Source of the DNA: Bacteroidaceae bacterium
Lineage (GTDB): Bacteria; Bacteroidota; Bacteroidia; Bacteroidales; Bacteroidaceae
Assembly: GCA_024699495.1 (NCBI GenBank)
Contig: JAILPK010000066.1
Coordinates: 48,445 to 112,444 of the forward strand
Direction of reading: 5' to 3'
DNA: 64,000 nt
Of this stretch, positions 24,839-34,142 are shown piece by piece. Within the stretch, counting starts at the first letter, position 1; each line of letters opens with the position of its first letter. Below the pieces are notes generated by a model, which worked only from the letters and a program-made list of their open reading frames with translations, was not told the origin of the DNA and did no database searches. Both the position numbers and the translations under genes were made by a program.

Positions 24839-25375
24839 TCAGATCCCGGCCGCTAAAACTTCCTCCATGCGAATGTCGTGTTTCTCATGCGGAATGTCAT
24901 CCACAATCTGGAAGGGCCAGCAGACGCCGATAAAATAGGTGTTTGACAGTCTGCTCAGCAGGCGGTCGTAATATCCCTTGCCCCGCCCTAAGCGGTCTCC
25001 GTTTATTGTGAATGCCATACCGGGGATGACAGCGGTGTCTATTTCATCATATTGATTAAAAGCCTCACCCATAGGTTCTAATATATGGAAGGCTCCTTCT
25101 CTGAGGTCCTTGTCATCTCTGTACAGACGCAATTCAAGGTCATCACCTACTACTACGGGCAGCAGGATGCGGCATGAGGCAGAAAGGCTGTGTATGAGCG
25201 GACGGATATCCACTTCGTCAGGCAGGGGGTGATAGAGGAGAATAGTGTTTGCTTCCGATATATGCGGGTTGGCCCCGGCAAGCCTACAGACAGCCGCCGA
25301 AAGTGCTGCCCGCTCCGTTTGTGGGCAGGCAGCCTTGCGCTGGCGTATCAATTGTCTGAGTTCCTGTTTGTTCAT
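24839..25375 (-). CDS. 5-formyltetrahydrofolate cyclo-ligase
   Basis: A 178-residue cytosolic enzyme of the FthC/YgfA family that converts 5-formyl-THF to 5,10-methenyl-THF with ATP. Motifs: KQELRQLIRQRKAACP at the start, TILLYHPLPDEVDIRPLI, VIPGMAFTINGDRLGRGKGYYDRLL (the nucleotide/folate-binding GRGKGYYDR), and GVCWPFQIVDDIPHEKHDIRM. The length is standard. It overlaps the end of the upstream S41 protease gene by four bases, so it is in that operon. Confidence 0.93.
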   Translation of the reverse strand: MNKQELRQLIRQRKAACPQTERAALSAAVCRLAGANPHISEANTILLYHPLPDEVDIRPLIHSLSASCRILLPVVVGDDLELRLYRDDKDLREGAFHILEPMGEAFNQYDEIDTAVIPGMAFTINGDRLGRGKGYYDRLLSRLSNTYFIGVCWPFQIVDDIPHEKHDIRMEEVLAAGI

Positions 25376-26988
25376 TCTTTTGTTGGAACAGATTCTCCAG
25401 CCAAGAGCAGTTCATGTGCTTTTTTTACAGCCGGGTCGTCTTTACATAGATATTGAATCCGCATTTGCTGATCCCAGGCATCATACATGATAGTTGCATA
25501 CAGACTGCGCTCGAAGAGAGGAGCGCTGCGGCGCAACATTAAATTCCTACGGCGCAGACCATGTTCATTTGCAAATGAGGCAAACTGCTCCAGAATATTC
25601 TGTTTGCTCAGCCAACTCTCCATCTCCTCCAATGTCTTGAGGGTGTTGAGTTTCTGACGGTTGTCTTCTGTGAAATTAAGCGCGAACTGACCGATAAGCA
25701 TGCTATATAACGCCTCTTTATAGTAAGATGTGTAGAGGGTGGTGTCTTCAGGGATGAAGATATCCGGCATTATGCCGCCTCCGCCATATACAGTGCGGCC
25801 AATACGTGTCTTGTATTCTGGTCCGCTCTGCCGAACGCTGTCGGCAGAGAAAAACTCGCCGCGCTCGTAGCGCATGATGAGGTCGTTCTCATATTCTTCT
25901 CCTTTGCCTTTTTCATACGGCTTTTGTATGCAGCGGCCCGACGGCGTATAGTAGCGTGCCACGGTGAGGCGCACAATGCTGCCGTCCTTGAATTCAATAG
26001 GCTGCTGTACAAGCCCCTTGCCGAAGGTCCGCCGGCCGATAACCGTTCCGCGGTCGTTGTCTTGTATAGCTCCAGCAAAAATCTCCGAAGCAGATGCAGA
26101 TCCTTCATCTACAAGGACGATGATAGGAAGCTGCTGGAAAGAGCCGCGCCCGTCGGTCCTGTACTCCTCTCTTGGAGACTTGCGCCCCTCTGTATAGACA
26201 ACCAGCTGGTTGGCAGGGAGGAATTCATTTACCATCTGTATGGCGGTTTGCATGTAGCCTCCGCGGTTACCCCGCAAATCCACAATCAGGTTTTTCATGC
26301 CTTGAATATTCATCTCCGCCAGAGCAACGAGCATCTCCGCATAGGTGTTCTCTCCGAACGACTGTATGGCTATGTAACCTGTAGTTTTGTCGAGCATGAA
26401 ATATGCATCCACACTTTCCACGGGAACGTCGCCACGTACTACGGTGAAATTCATCGGCTTCTTCTGCCCGTAGCGGATTACTGTGAGGCTTACTTTCGAG
26501 TCCTTCTCCCCGCGCAGTAGCTTCATAATATCCTGATTTTCCATTCCTACGAGGCTCTTGCCGTCAGCCGCGATGATGCGGTCTCCAGCCAACAAGCCGA
26601 CTTTCTCTGAAGGCCCTCCTTTGATGATGTTCATGATGTGGACGGTGTCGTGCTGCACAGTGAAGCGCACACCTATGCCCGAGAAGCTGCCTCTCAGTTC
26701 CTCTACACTCTCCTCAGCATCCTTGGCACTGATGTAGCTCGAATGGGGGTCCAGCTCCGAAAGGATTTGGGGCATTGCCTCTTCAACTATGTCATTCATA
26801 TTCACGGTATCAACATAGCTGTTGTCAATGATTTGCAGCAAATAGTTTAGTTTGCTGCTCCCCGTGTTTATGATGCTCAGGCGGTTACCGGAAAAGTGGT
26901 TGGCATAGAAGGTGCCAATCAGAATCCCGGCAATGACACACAGGGCAAGCAGTATGGGGACAAAGCGGTTCTTATTCTCTTTATTCAT
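25372..26988 (-). CDS. S41 family C-terminal processing protease
   Basis: A periplasmic serine protease of the CtpA/Prc class, about 538 residues. ATG 26988 (MNKENKNRF) is chosen; the reading can extend to a TTG at 26997 inside the dCMP deaminase gene. A membrane anchor lies at about residues 8-30. A PDZ domain follows at about 85-170 (GIGVRFTVQ, GDRIIAADGKSL). The catalytic core carries LRGNRGG, VDEGSASASEIFAGAIQD with the nucleophilic Ser, and TFGKGLVQ with the Lys. The C-terminal 150 residues include YYTPSGRCIQKPY and a helical tail. It overlaps both neighbours on the operon. Confidence 0.92.
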   Translation of the reverse strand: MNKENKNRFVPILLALCVIAGILIGTFYANHFSGNRLSIINTGSSKLNYLLQIIDNSYVDTVNMNDIVEEAMPQILSELDPHSSYISAKDAEESVEELRGSFSGIGVRFTVQHDTVHIMNIIKGGPSEKVGLLAGDRIIAADGKSLVGMENQDIMKLLRGEKDSKVSLTVIRYGQKKPMNFTVVRGDVPVESVDAYFMLDKTTGYIAIQSFGENTYAEMLVALAEMNIQGMKNLIVDLRGNRGGYMQTAIQMVNEFLPANQLVVYTEGRKSPREEYRTDGRGSFQQLPIIVLVDEGSASASEIFAGAIQDNDRGTVIGRRTFGKGLVQQPIEFKDGSIVRLTVARYYTPSGRCIQKPYEKGKGEEYENDLIMRYERGEFFSADSVRQSGPEYKTRIGRTVYGGGGIMPDIFIPEDTTLYTSYYKEALYSMLIGQFALNFTEDNRQKLNTLKTLEEMESWLSKQNILEQFASFANEHGLRRRNLMLRRSAPLFERSLYATIMYDAWDQQMRIQYLCKDDPAVKKAHELLLAGESVPTKE

Positions 26989-27460
26989 ATCCGTCAATAG
27001 GTAAACATTCTACTTGTATTCCCGCGCGGCGCAACAGGTCAATCCCTTCGGTGAGGCGGTATTCCCGAGCGTATATCACACGGCGTATGCCTGCTTGGAT
27101 AATGAGTTTTGAACACTCTATGCATGGGGAGTCTGTAACATACAGCGTAGCCCCCTCGGAGTTGTTGCCTGACCGTGCGATTTTGGTGATGGCATTTGCT
27201 TCTGCATGTAGGACATATGGTTTCGTAACGCCGTTGTCGTCCTCGCAGATATTCTCAAAACCGGAGGGCGTGCCATTGTATCCGTCGCTGATTATCATTT
27301 TGTCCTTCACCACCAATGCGCCGACCTGGCGCCGAGTGCAATAACTGTTCTCGCTCCAGATGCGTGCCATACGCAGGTAGCGCAAATCAAGGGCTTTAGT
27401 GCTTCTGTCTCCTGAGGCCGAGGTGGCCGGCGATTGGTCTATAGTGTCTGTATCTTTCAT
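26981..27460 (-). CDS. Deoxycytidylate (dCMP) deaminase-type enzyme
   Basis: A 159-residue zinc-dependent deaminase producing dUMP from dCMP. The zinc motif is HAEANAI and PCIECSKLI (one His, two Cys), with the catalytic Glu in HAE. An RRQVGALVVKDKMIISDGYNGTP segment marks the ComEB/dCMP class. The length is right. It lies 32 bases after the M3 peptidase gene and overlaps the S41 start. No nucleotide-metabolism partner is nearby. Confidence 0.9.
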   Translation of the reverse strand: MKDTDTIDQSPATSASGDRSTKALDLRYLRMARIWSENSYCTRRQVGALVVKDKMIISDGYNGTPSGFENICEDDNGVTKPYVLHAEANAITKIARSGNNSEGATLYVTDSPCIECSKLIIQAGIRRVIYAREYRLTEGIDLLRRAGIQVECLPIDGYE

Positions 27461-27492
27461 CAGAAGGTATATATATAATACATTAATATTAT

Positions 27493-29532
27493 TTAGGCTG
27501 GCTTTATGCCGTTTCGTTCCAGCAGGGCGTCAATGCGCGGCTTGCGTCCGCGGAATCGGCGGTAGAGAGTCATCGGATGCTCTGTTCCACCCCGCGAAAG
27601 AATTTTATCGCGGAAGCGCTGCGCTGTCTTGCGGTCGAAGATGCCATTCTGTCTGAACAGAGAGAAGGCGTCTGCGTCAAGCACTTCCGCCCATTTATAG
27701 CTGTAATACCCAGCGGCATATCCGCCGGACATGATATGTCCAAATTGGACGCTCATGCATGTGTCGCCGATTTCGGGGAAGAGGCGCGCGCGTTTCCATG
27801 CTTTGCGTTCGAACCCGGGCACGTTGGCTGTGAAGGGCTTGGTAATGGTGTAGTATGCCATGTCCAGAAGGCAGAAACTGACTTGACGAATGCAGGCGTA
27901 TGCCGCGTTAAAGTTGCGGCTCGCAATTATACGGTCAATTAGTTTCTGAGGGATCTTCCGCCCTGTTTTGTAATGAACGGCAAAAGTGTTGAGGAAGTCA
28001 GGTTCCACGGCGTAGTTCTCCATTATCTGCGAAGGCAGCTCCACAAAATCCCAATAGACACTCGTGCCCGAGAGTCCTGCAAAGCGTGTGTTGGCGAATA
28101 TGCCATGTAGGGCATGCCCGAACTCGTGAAGGAAAGTCTCCACCTCGCCCAGTGTGAGAAGAGATGGTTTTGTCTCAGTTGGTTTTGTGAAGTTCATCGT
28201 TACGCTGACGTGTGGTCTGCTGTTGCCGTCTTCCTTAGAAATCCATTGGTCTTTGTAACTCGTCATCCATGCTCCGCTCTGCTTGCCTTTGCGCGGGTGG
28301 AAATCGGTGTAAAGCACGGCGAGGAATGAGCCGTCGGCATCAAACACGTCATAGGCTTTTACATCGGGGTGATAGACGGGTATTTCGGGATTCTCCTTGA
28401 ATGTTATCCCGTAGAGGCGCGTGGCGAGGTTGAATACGCCCTGCTTCACTTTTGAGAGCTCCAGATAGGGGCGCAGCATTTCAGCATCGATATTGTACCG
28501 CTCTTTTTTCAGTTTGTGGGAATAATAGGCCAAATCCCAGGGCTCAAGTTTGAAGTCTCCGCCCTCTATATTGCGTGCTTTCTCCTCTATTTCAGAAAGT
28601 TCCTTGCGTGCCGGCTCCAGATAGGCTGCGAGCAGATCATTGATGAGCTTATTCACATTCCTGGCATTTTCTGCCATCCGGTTTACAAGTACGTAGTCAG
28701 CGTAGTTCTTATATCCCAGCATCTGCGCCTTTTCGAGCCTCAGGTTCACTATACGCTTGACGATATCATAGTTGTTATACTCGTTGTCGTGAGTGCAAAT
28801 CGTGTTTTTGGCAAGATACATGCGCTTGCGCAAATCGCGCCGGTTGGAGTAAGTAACAAACGGGCCATAAGAGGGGGCGTGGAGAGTGAAGAGCCATCCT
28901 TCCAGTCCAGCCTCCTTTGCGGCCAGGGCCGCAGCTTCGCGTGTGGAGAGGGGCAGTCCGCTCAACTCGCTATTTTTTGTCAGATGCAGTTGGAAAGCGT
29001 TGGTCTCCTTAAGGTTGTTTTGTGAAAATTGCAGCGTGAGCAGGCTCATTTCGTTGTTTATCTCGCGGAGACGCGCCTGCTCCTCTTTTCCGAGGGCTGC
29101 CCCGCTGCGGATGAAGCCGTCGTATGCTTTATTAAGCAGCATCTGCTCTTCCGGGGTTAATTCGCGGTCCGGATTGTCGTGAACAGCTTTTACGCGCTCA
29201 AAATAGCGATGGTTGAATATTATGTTGTTGGCATGTTCGGTCAGGATGGGTGACAGCTTTTGTGCCAACGAATCCATCTCATCGTTGGTCTCTGCTGAAA
29301 GGAGGTTGAAGAACACCTTGGTGACGCGTTCCAGCATATCGTCGGGGGCGGTGACCGCAATCGTATTGTCGAACGTAGGAGGTTCCGGGTTGCTGACGAT
29401 ACTTTCTATGAAGGCCTCGTCCTGGCGTATTCCTTCCATTATAGCGGGCTCAAAATGCTCCAAGCGTATGGCATCGAATGGCGCAGTATTGTGAGGTGTA
29501 GGGTAGTTTTTATCGAAGAAAGGGTTTGTCAT
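27493..29532 (-). CDS. dcp: M3 family metallopeptidase (Dcp/oligopeptidase A-like)
   Basis: A zinc peptidase of about 679 residues that trims peptides; the sequence resembles peptidyl-dipeptidase Dcp. ATG 29532 gives MTNPFFDKNYPTPHNTAPFDAI, and the longer reading from 29580 would overlap the Crp gene. The zinc motif HEFGHALHGIF lies in the C-terminal third, with the third ligand Glu in the following helix. Substrate-side motifs HPRKGKQSGAW and GYAAGYYSYKWAEVLDADAF are present. No signal peptide is seen, so it is probably cytosolic. It lies 16 bases after the Crp gene, suggesting co-transcription. Confidence 0.92.
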   Translation of the reverse strand: MTNPFFDKNYPTPHNTAPFDAIRLEHFEPAIMEGIRQDEAFIESIVSNPEPPTFDNTIAVTAPDDMLERVTKVFFNLLSAETNDEMDSLAQKLSPILTEHANNIIFNHRYFERVKAVHDNPDRELTPEEQMLLNKAYDGFIRSGAALGKEEQARLREINNEMSLLTLQFSQNNLKETNAFQLHLTKNSELSGLPLSTREAAALAAKEAGLEGWLFTLHAPSYGPFVTYSNRRDLRKRMYLAKNTICTHDNEYNNYDIVKRIVNLRLEKAQMLGYKNYADYVLVNRMAENARNVNKLINDLLAAYLEPARKELSEIEEKARNIEGGDFKLEPWDLAYYSHKLKKERYNIDAEMLRPYLELSKVKQGVFNLATRLYGITFKENPEIPVYHPDVKAYDVFDADGSFLAVLYTDFHPRKGKQSGAWMTSYKDQWISKEDGNSRPHVSVTMNFTKPTETKPSLLTLGEVETFLHEFGHALHGIFANTRFAGLSGTSVYWDFVELPSQIMENYAVEPDFLNTFAVHYKTGRKIPQKLIDRIIASRNFNAAYACIRQVSFCLLDMAYYTITKPFTANVPGFERKAWKRARLFPEIGDTCMSVQFGHIMSGGYAAGYYSYKWAEVLDADAFSLFRQNGIFDRKTAQRFRDKILSRGGTEHPMTLYRRFRGRKPRIDALLERNGIKPA

Positions 29533-29548
29533 GATTTTCTGTTCTTGT

Positions 29549-30229
29549 TCATAATTGTTTGTGAAGAAGAAGGGCTTCAAATGCCGGTATGGTAATAGTA
29601 TGGCGGCTTAGGATAAGCAGTCCTGAGTCTTCCAGTTTGTGCAGGGCGCGGGAGATATATCTGTAATCTTCGCCTAAATATCTGCCTAGGACGGTCATGG
29701 TCAGATGGAACTGCTTATATCCGGCAGGACGGCTGACATGGGAACGAAGCCACATTACAATTCGGCCCTCCAACGTCTCTGGAGCAGGTAGCCAGTGAGG
29801 TTGAACTGTGCGTGCAAGAACCGCGGAGAGATAGTTGAGCAGGTTTATACGGAACACTTCGAAATAGGCAGTGAGGGCTGCTATCGTACGCTTGTCTATC
29901 CGCAGCAGACGGGTCTGTGAGTGTGCCTTATAAGTGCTGGGATATGTGCGTCTGCTTCCATACAGGCACTCTATGCCGATGGCTGAGCTGGTGTGTATTT
30001 CCTCTTCTACAGACCACGAGCCGTCCGCTGCTGTATTCTCTACCGATACTTTCCCATCCAGCACAAACGTCACATCCTCGCACAAATCGCCTTCCTTAAC
30101 GATAACATCTCCGCTGCTTCGTTTCTCGAAATACAGGTGTGTGGATTCAAGAATACGGTTGAGGTCATCATGTCCAAGCCCTTGAAATAAGGGCAGGTCA
30201 AGCAGCGTATCGAACATGGTTTTTTCCAT
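29549..30229 (-). CDS. Crp/Fnr family transcription regulator
   Basis: A DNA-binding regulator of about 226 residues. The N-terminal cyclic-nucleotide-type beta-roll (PLFQGLGHDDLNRILE, VIVKEGDLCEDVTFVLDGKVSV) is followed by the dimer helix and a winged-helix domain near the C-terminus (LTMTVLGRYLGEDYRYISRALHKLEDSGLL). No Cys cluster for an iron-sulfur centre is visible, so it is not Fnr-like. The start is ATG 30229; ATG 30217 (MFDTLLDLPLF) is equally possible, and both lie downstream of the predicted transcription start. The effector and targets are unknown. Confidence 0.88.
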   Translation of the reverse strand: MEKTMFDTLLDLPLFQGLGHDDLNRILESTHLYFEKRSSGDVIVKEGDLCEDVTFVLDGKVSVENTAADGSWSVEEEIHTSSAIGIECLYGSRRTYPSTYKAHSQTRLLRIDKRTIAALTAYFEVFRINLLNYLSAVLARTVQPHWLPAPETLEGRIVMWLRSHVSRPAGYKQFHLTMTVLGRYLGEDYRYISRALHKLEDSGLLILSRHTITIPAFEALLLHKQL

Positions 30230-30250
30230 CTCTTCTTGGCAGACAGCCCG

Positions 30251-30282
30251 CAAAATTACTTCTTAACTGTTTGAAACGCAAA
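30251..30282 (-). promoter_or_regulatory. Promoter of the Crp-dcp operon
   Basis: Minus strand TTTG (30279-30282), 20-base spacer, TAATTTTG (30251-30258): a full match to the Bacteroidota consensus. Confidence 0.8.
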
Positions 30283-30339
30283 CTTTTTTGCTTTCTTTTT
30301 ATCTCTTTTACTTAAAAAAGGTGATTGCGCAACCGGCGG

Positions 30340-32562
30340 TTATCGGATGAATAATATCTCTCGGTACTTTGGCAGAGGCCATAGCTCGTCATCTACAATC
30401 AGTTCGAGCTTGTCGACATGGTATCGGATATCTTCCAGTAACGGCGCTACTGTGTCGTGGTACGCAATTGCCTTGTCGCGCACACTTTCTATGCGGTTGG
30501 CTACCCGGCGGGCATCAATGAGTTTGCTTACGTGAGTAGTTATGTAGCTGGTGTGCTCCGAAATCTGTTTTATAAGCGATATGTTGTCACTCGAAAGAGA
30601 TTTTGCCGTCTCTTCGTCGAAGATATCCTGAAGTTTGTGCACGTTGTCGATTAGAGTGCTCTGATAGCGTGTTGCCACAGGAATGATGTGGTTCAGACAA
30701 AGGTCGCCGAATATACGCGCCTCAATTTGGATTTTCTTTGTGTATGTCTCCCATTTGATTTCGTTGCGGGCAACCAATTCTGCGCGGTTGAACACCCCGG
30801 TAAGGGCGAACATCCTGATGCTCTCTTCATCGAGGTATCGGTCTATCACGAGGGGGCATGAGGCCTCCACATCGAGCCCTCTGCGGGCGGCTTCTGCTTT
30901 CCATTCCTCGCTATAGCCGTTTCCGTCAAAATGGATTGGTTTGCAGGTTTTTATGTCTTCTCTGAGGACCTCTATTATAGCATGATATGTGGCGCTGTGT
31001 CTGCCGTCTTTGAATTCAGACTTTTCAGCCAACTCGGATATTTTCCCGTCAACACGCTCCTTGAAATTCAGCAGAGCCTCCGCCACAGCCGAGTTCAGGG
31101 CTATCATTGCACTGGCGCAGTTGGCTTCAGAACCTACGGCGCGGAACTCGAAGCGGTTGCCGGTGAATGCGAACGGGGATGTGCGGTTGCGGTCGGTGTT
31201 ATCCACGAGTATTTCTGGTATCTGCGGTATGCCGAGATGCATCTCCTGCTTTCCGGAGAGAAGGATTTCGTTGTCTGTCGTCTGTTCCAGATGTTCGAGC
31301 ACGTCGCTCAGTTGTTTGCCAAGAAAACTTGAGATTATAGCGGGCGGGGCTTCGTTGGCACCTAATCGGTGTGAGTTGGTTGCGCTGACAATGCTTGCTT
31401 TGAGCAGTCCGTTGTGCTTCCACACTGCCATGAGGGTCTCCACGATGAAGGTGATGAAACGCAGGTTGTCCAGAGGAGTTTTCCCGGGAGCGTGGAGCAG
31501 GATGCCTGTATTGGTGGTCAGACTCCAGTTGTTGTGTTTTCCCGAACCGTTAACTCCGGCAAACGGTTTCTCGTGGAGAAGGCATCGGAAACCATGTTTG
31601 CGTGCCACTTTCTTCATGAGCGACATCATCAGCATATTATGGTCAACAGCCAGATTGGTTTCCTCGAATATCGGAGCCAGCTCAAACTGGTTCGGCGCCA
31701 CCTCGTTATGACGTGTTTTACATGGAATACCCAGCTCCAGAGCCTTGATTTCTAGGTCTCTCATGAAAGCGACAACTCGCTCGGGGATAGAGCCGAAATA
31801 ATGGTCATCCATCTGCTGGTTCTTGGCCGAGTCGTGACCCATAAGCGTCCGACCTGTCATAAGCAGGTCAGGGCGGGCTGCATAGAGGTCCTCGTCAACG
31901 AGAAAATATTCCTGCTCCCATCCGAGATTGGAACTCACACTCTTTACGTCGGGGTAGAAATACCGCGCCACTTCTGTCGCTGCCTTATCCACCGCATGAA
32001 GGGCTTTCTTCAGCGGAGCCTTGTAATCAAGGGCTTCGCCGGTGTAGGCGATAAAAACGGTAGGAATCATAAGTGTATCACCCATTACGAATACGGGTGA
32101 TGCAGGGTCCCATGCGGAGTAACCACGGGCTTCGAAGGTGGAACGAATACCTCCGCTTGGAAACGAACTGGCATCTGGCTCCTGTTGTACTAGCTGCTTG
32201 CCTGAAAACTCCTCAACCATTCCTCCTTTGCCGTCATGCTCAACAAATCCGTCATGCTTTTCGGCTGTTCCTTCCGTGAGAGGCTGAAACCAGTGGGTAA
32301 TGTGTGTCACGCCGAGACTCATGGCCCAGCGTTTCATAGCGTCAGCTACCACGTCGGCAGTCTCCATATCCAACGTGGCCGCGTTGTCCATCACATCAAT
32401 CATTTTGCGATAGACATCAGCTGGCAGATACTGTTCCATCTTCTGCCGGTTAAATACATACTTTGCAAAAAACTCCGAGGGGCGCTCTGCGGGCGTTGGG
32501 ACGTCGATAGGCTGTTTCTTAAAGGCCTCTCCGACAACTTGAAATCTGAGTGCTGACGACAC
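30340..32562 (-). CDS. glnN: Glutamine synthetase, type III
   Basis: A 740-residue cytosolic enzyme making glutamine from glutamate and ammonia with ATP. The long form with an N-terminal extension and the signatures GVTHITHWFQPLT, SSFPSGGIRSTFEARGYSAWDP, SNLGWEQEYFLVD, RHNEVAPNQFELAPIFEE and the ATP-binding VNGSGKHNNWSL identify the GSIII family, common in Bacteroides. The C-terminal part contains the helical GSIII-specific tail (THVSKLIDARRVANRIESV). It is a single gene; a 240-base non-coding stretch lies upstream, and no clear promoter box is recognised. Confidence 0.96.
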   Translation of the reverse strand: MSSALRFQVVGEAFKKQPIDVPTPAERPSEFFAKYVFNRQKMEQYLPADVYRKMIDVMDNAATLDMETADVVADAMKRWAMSLGVTHITHWFQPLTEGTAEKHDGFVEHDGKGGMVEEFSGKQLVQQEPDASSFPSGGIRSTFEARGYSAWDPASPVFVMGDTLMIPTVFIAYTGEALDYKAPLKKALHAVDKAATEVARYFYPDVKSVSSNLGWEQEYFLVDEDLYAARPDLLMTGRTLMGHDSAKNQQMDDHYFGSIPERVVAFMRDLEIKALELGIPCKTRHNEVAPNQFELAPIFEETNLAVDHNMLMMSLMKKVARKHGFRCLLHEKPFAGVNGSGKHNNWSLTTNTGILLHAPGKTPLDNLRFITFIVETLMAVWKHNGLLKASIVSATNSHRLGANEAPPAIISSFLGKQLSDVLEHLEQTTDNEILLSGKQEMHLGIPQIPEILVDNTDRNRTSPFAFTGNRFEFRAVGSEANCASAMIALNSAVAEALLNFKERVDGKISELAEKSEFKDGRHSATYHAIIEVLREDIKTCKPIHFDGNGYSEEWKAEAARRGLDVEASCPLVIDRYLDEESIRMFALTGVFNRAELVARNEIKWETYTKKIQIEARIFGDLCLNHIIPVATRYQSTLIDNVHKLQDIFDEETAKSLSSDNISLIKQISEHTSYITTHVSKLIDARRVANRIESVRDKAIAYHDTVAPLLEDIRYHVDKLELIVDDELWPLPKYREILFIR

Positions 32563-32800
32563 GTGATATAGTGTTTAGTTATTGTTTTGTGAATATAGGC
32601 TTGTTTTGTACTGCTTGCCCTTCTCGAACAGCCGCATCGCTGCTTCATCATGCCATCCTGCCGTTTGGATGTTAGCTATTGGTCTTTAGCTTTCAGCTTT
32701 TCTTCGCCGGGGTAGGGTGGCTGTGGTTTCCGGGGCACCTGTGTATTATGGGTTGTCTAAGGCTTCTGCCCCCGAACAACTCGCTCTGCTGCTTCGCCCC
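32563..32800. other. Intergenic region between mltG and glnN
   Basis: No gene is seen. The sequence CGAACAACTCGC at about 32773-32784 also occurs inside the P-type ATPase gene at about 17399-17410, in the region of the in-frame insertion. Confidence 0.4.
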
Positions 32801-33832
32801 CTACTGAATACCACGCTCGTTGAGCGCTTTGGCGTAGCGGGCGGCATTCCGCTGATGCTCAGGGTAGGTGGCAGCAAAATTATGTGTTCCTGAAAAGTCC
32901 TCTTTTGCACACATATACAGATAGTTGTGTTTCGCGTAATTCAGTACGGCGTCAATCCCTGCCACAGAGGCAATCCGGATGGGGCCTGGCGGGAGCCCGG
33001 CATTAATATATGTGTTATATGGGCTTTCCACTTTAAGATGTCCACGTCGGATGCGGCGCAGAGTCGGGTCGCCCACGGCGAACTTGACGGTCGGGTCTGC
33101 CTGGAGCGGCATCCCTACTTTCAGTCTGTTCAGATACATACCTGCAATCAAGGGCTTTTCGCCGTTGTTGGCAGTCTCTTCATCTATTATGCTTGCCAAT
33201 GTTACGACCTCTTCTGGGGTTAGTCCCATGTCTGCAGCTTTGGCCTTGCGGTCTTCAGATTCCCAAAAGCGCTTGTTTTCCTTCTGCATACGTTCTGCAA
33301 ACTGGTCAAGGGTCACGTCCCAGTAGAATTCGTATGTATTGGGGATGAACAGGGCGGGGATTGTCGCCGGGGAGTAACCGTATCTTGCAGTGAAAGCCTC
33401 GTCGCTCAGCGCCTTGGCCACTTCGGCTGAATCGGGCATTAGGTTTGCCCCGATGAATGATGCCAGACGGTCCATGGAACGAAGTGAAGGCAGCACGAGA
33501 CGAACTGGCGTCTGGCGCCCACGCTGCAGTTTGCGATATACGCTCCACATCGATTCCCCAGGCGTTATTTCATATCTCCCCGTATGTGGGGCATAACTTG
33601 TAATCATCCTTGCCAGACTCCACCCGCGCAAGTTTGATGCGTGCGCATCTGTTCGCAGCATCTGCTTTATTGTTTCTTCCGTGTCCTGCTTGCGGATATA
33701 TAGATATACAGGTTCCTCTATGTCAAAAGGAGACATAAACAGACTGCATATCCACCATAGTAAAACTGTATTCAGCAAAGCAAATATACAGCCTGAACAG
33801 ATAATTAGTGTTTTACGATTATTTAAAATCAT
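32801..33832 (-). CDS. mltG: Endolytic murein transglycosylase MltG
   Basis: A 343-residue inner-membrane enzyme that cuts nascent peptidoglycan strands and sets glycan length. A membrane segment occupies about residues 8-32. Then come a LysM-like part and the YceG catalytic domain with VTLASIIDEETANNGEKPLIAGMYLNRL, in which the Glu of the EET motif is the catalytic acid, plus LQADPTVKFAVGD and SPYNTYINAGLPPGPI. The length is typical. It has its own promoter at 33866-33897. Confidence 0.93.
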   Translation of the reverse strand: MILNNRKTLIICSGCIFALLNTVLLWWICSLFMSPFDIEEPVYLYIRKQDTEETIKQMLRTDAHASNLRGWSLARMITSYAPHTGRYEITPGESMWSVYRKLQRGRQTPVRLVLPSLRSMDRLASFIGANLMPDSAEVAKALSDEAFTARYGYSPATIPALFIPNTYEFYWDVTLDQFAERMQKENKRFWESEDRKAKAADMGLTPEEVVTLASIIDEETANNGEKPLIAGMYLNRLKVGMPLQADPTVKFAVGDPTLRRIRRGHLKVESPYNTYINAGLPPGPIRIASVAGIDAVLNYAKHNYLYMCAKEDFSGTHNFAATYPEHQRNAARYAKALNERGIQ

Positions 33833-33865
33833 GAAAACAACAATCCTAAATGATTAAACTTGCTG

Positions 33866-33897
33866 CAAAGATACGCTAATCTGCTCAGATGAACAAA
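33866..33897 (-). promoter_or_regulatory. Promoter of mltG
   Basis: Minus strand TTTG (33894-33897), 20-base spacer, TATCTTTG (33866-33873). The predicted leader before the ATG at 33832 is short, about 28 bases. Confidence 0.8.
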
Positions 33898-33922
33898 AAA
33901 AAAGAAAAAAACTATCTAATGT

Positions 33923-33954
33923 GTTGTGTAATTCACAAAGAAAAACTACCTTTG
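33923..33954 (+). promoter_or_regulatory. Promoter of tRNA-Thr
   Basis: GTTG at 33923-33926, 20-base spacer and TACCTTTG at 33947-33954; the tRNA begins 32 bases after it. Confidence 0.7.
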
Positions 33955-33986
33955 CGCCCGATTTAAGGGAGACGCATCCCGAAATT

Positions 33987-34058
33987 GCCGCTATAGCTCA
34001 GTGGTAGAGCATTTCATTCGTAATGAAAGGGTCCTCAGTTCAAGTCTGAGTAGCGGCT
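33987..34058 (+). tRNA. tRNA-Thr (anticodon CGT)
   Basis: The cloverleaf is complete: acceptor GCCGCTA/TAGCGGC, D stem GCTC/GAGC, anticodon stem TTTCA/TGAAA around loop TTCGTAA, and T stem CTCAG/CTGAG with loop TTCAAGT. The anticodon CGT reads ACG (Thr). The discriminator is T and CCA is not encoded. A strong terminator follows within a few bases. Confidence 0.95.
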
Positions 34059-34061
34059 CAC

Positions 34062-34093
34062 AGTAAAGGGGACGAATTTTCGCCCCCTTTACT
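34062..34093. terminator. Bidirectional terminator between tRNA-Thr and trpB2
   Basis: AGTAAAGGGG and CCCCTTTACT form a perfect 10-bp stem (34062-34071 with 34084-34093) followed by CTTTG. It stands between the plus-strand tRNA and the minus-strand trpB2 stop, serving either. Confidence 0.8.
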
Positions 34094-34142
34094 CTTTGTC
34101 AGACATTTGCGTGTCCTTTCTGTCTTCAAGTTTGTTCTGGCA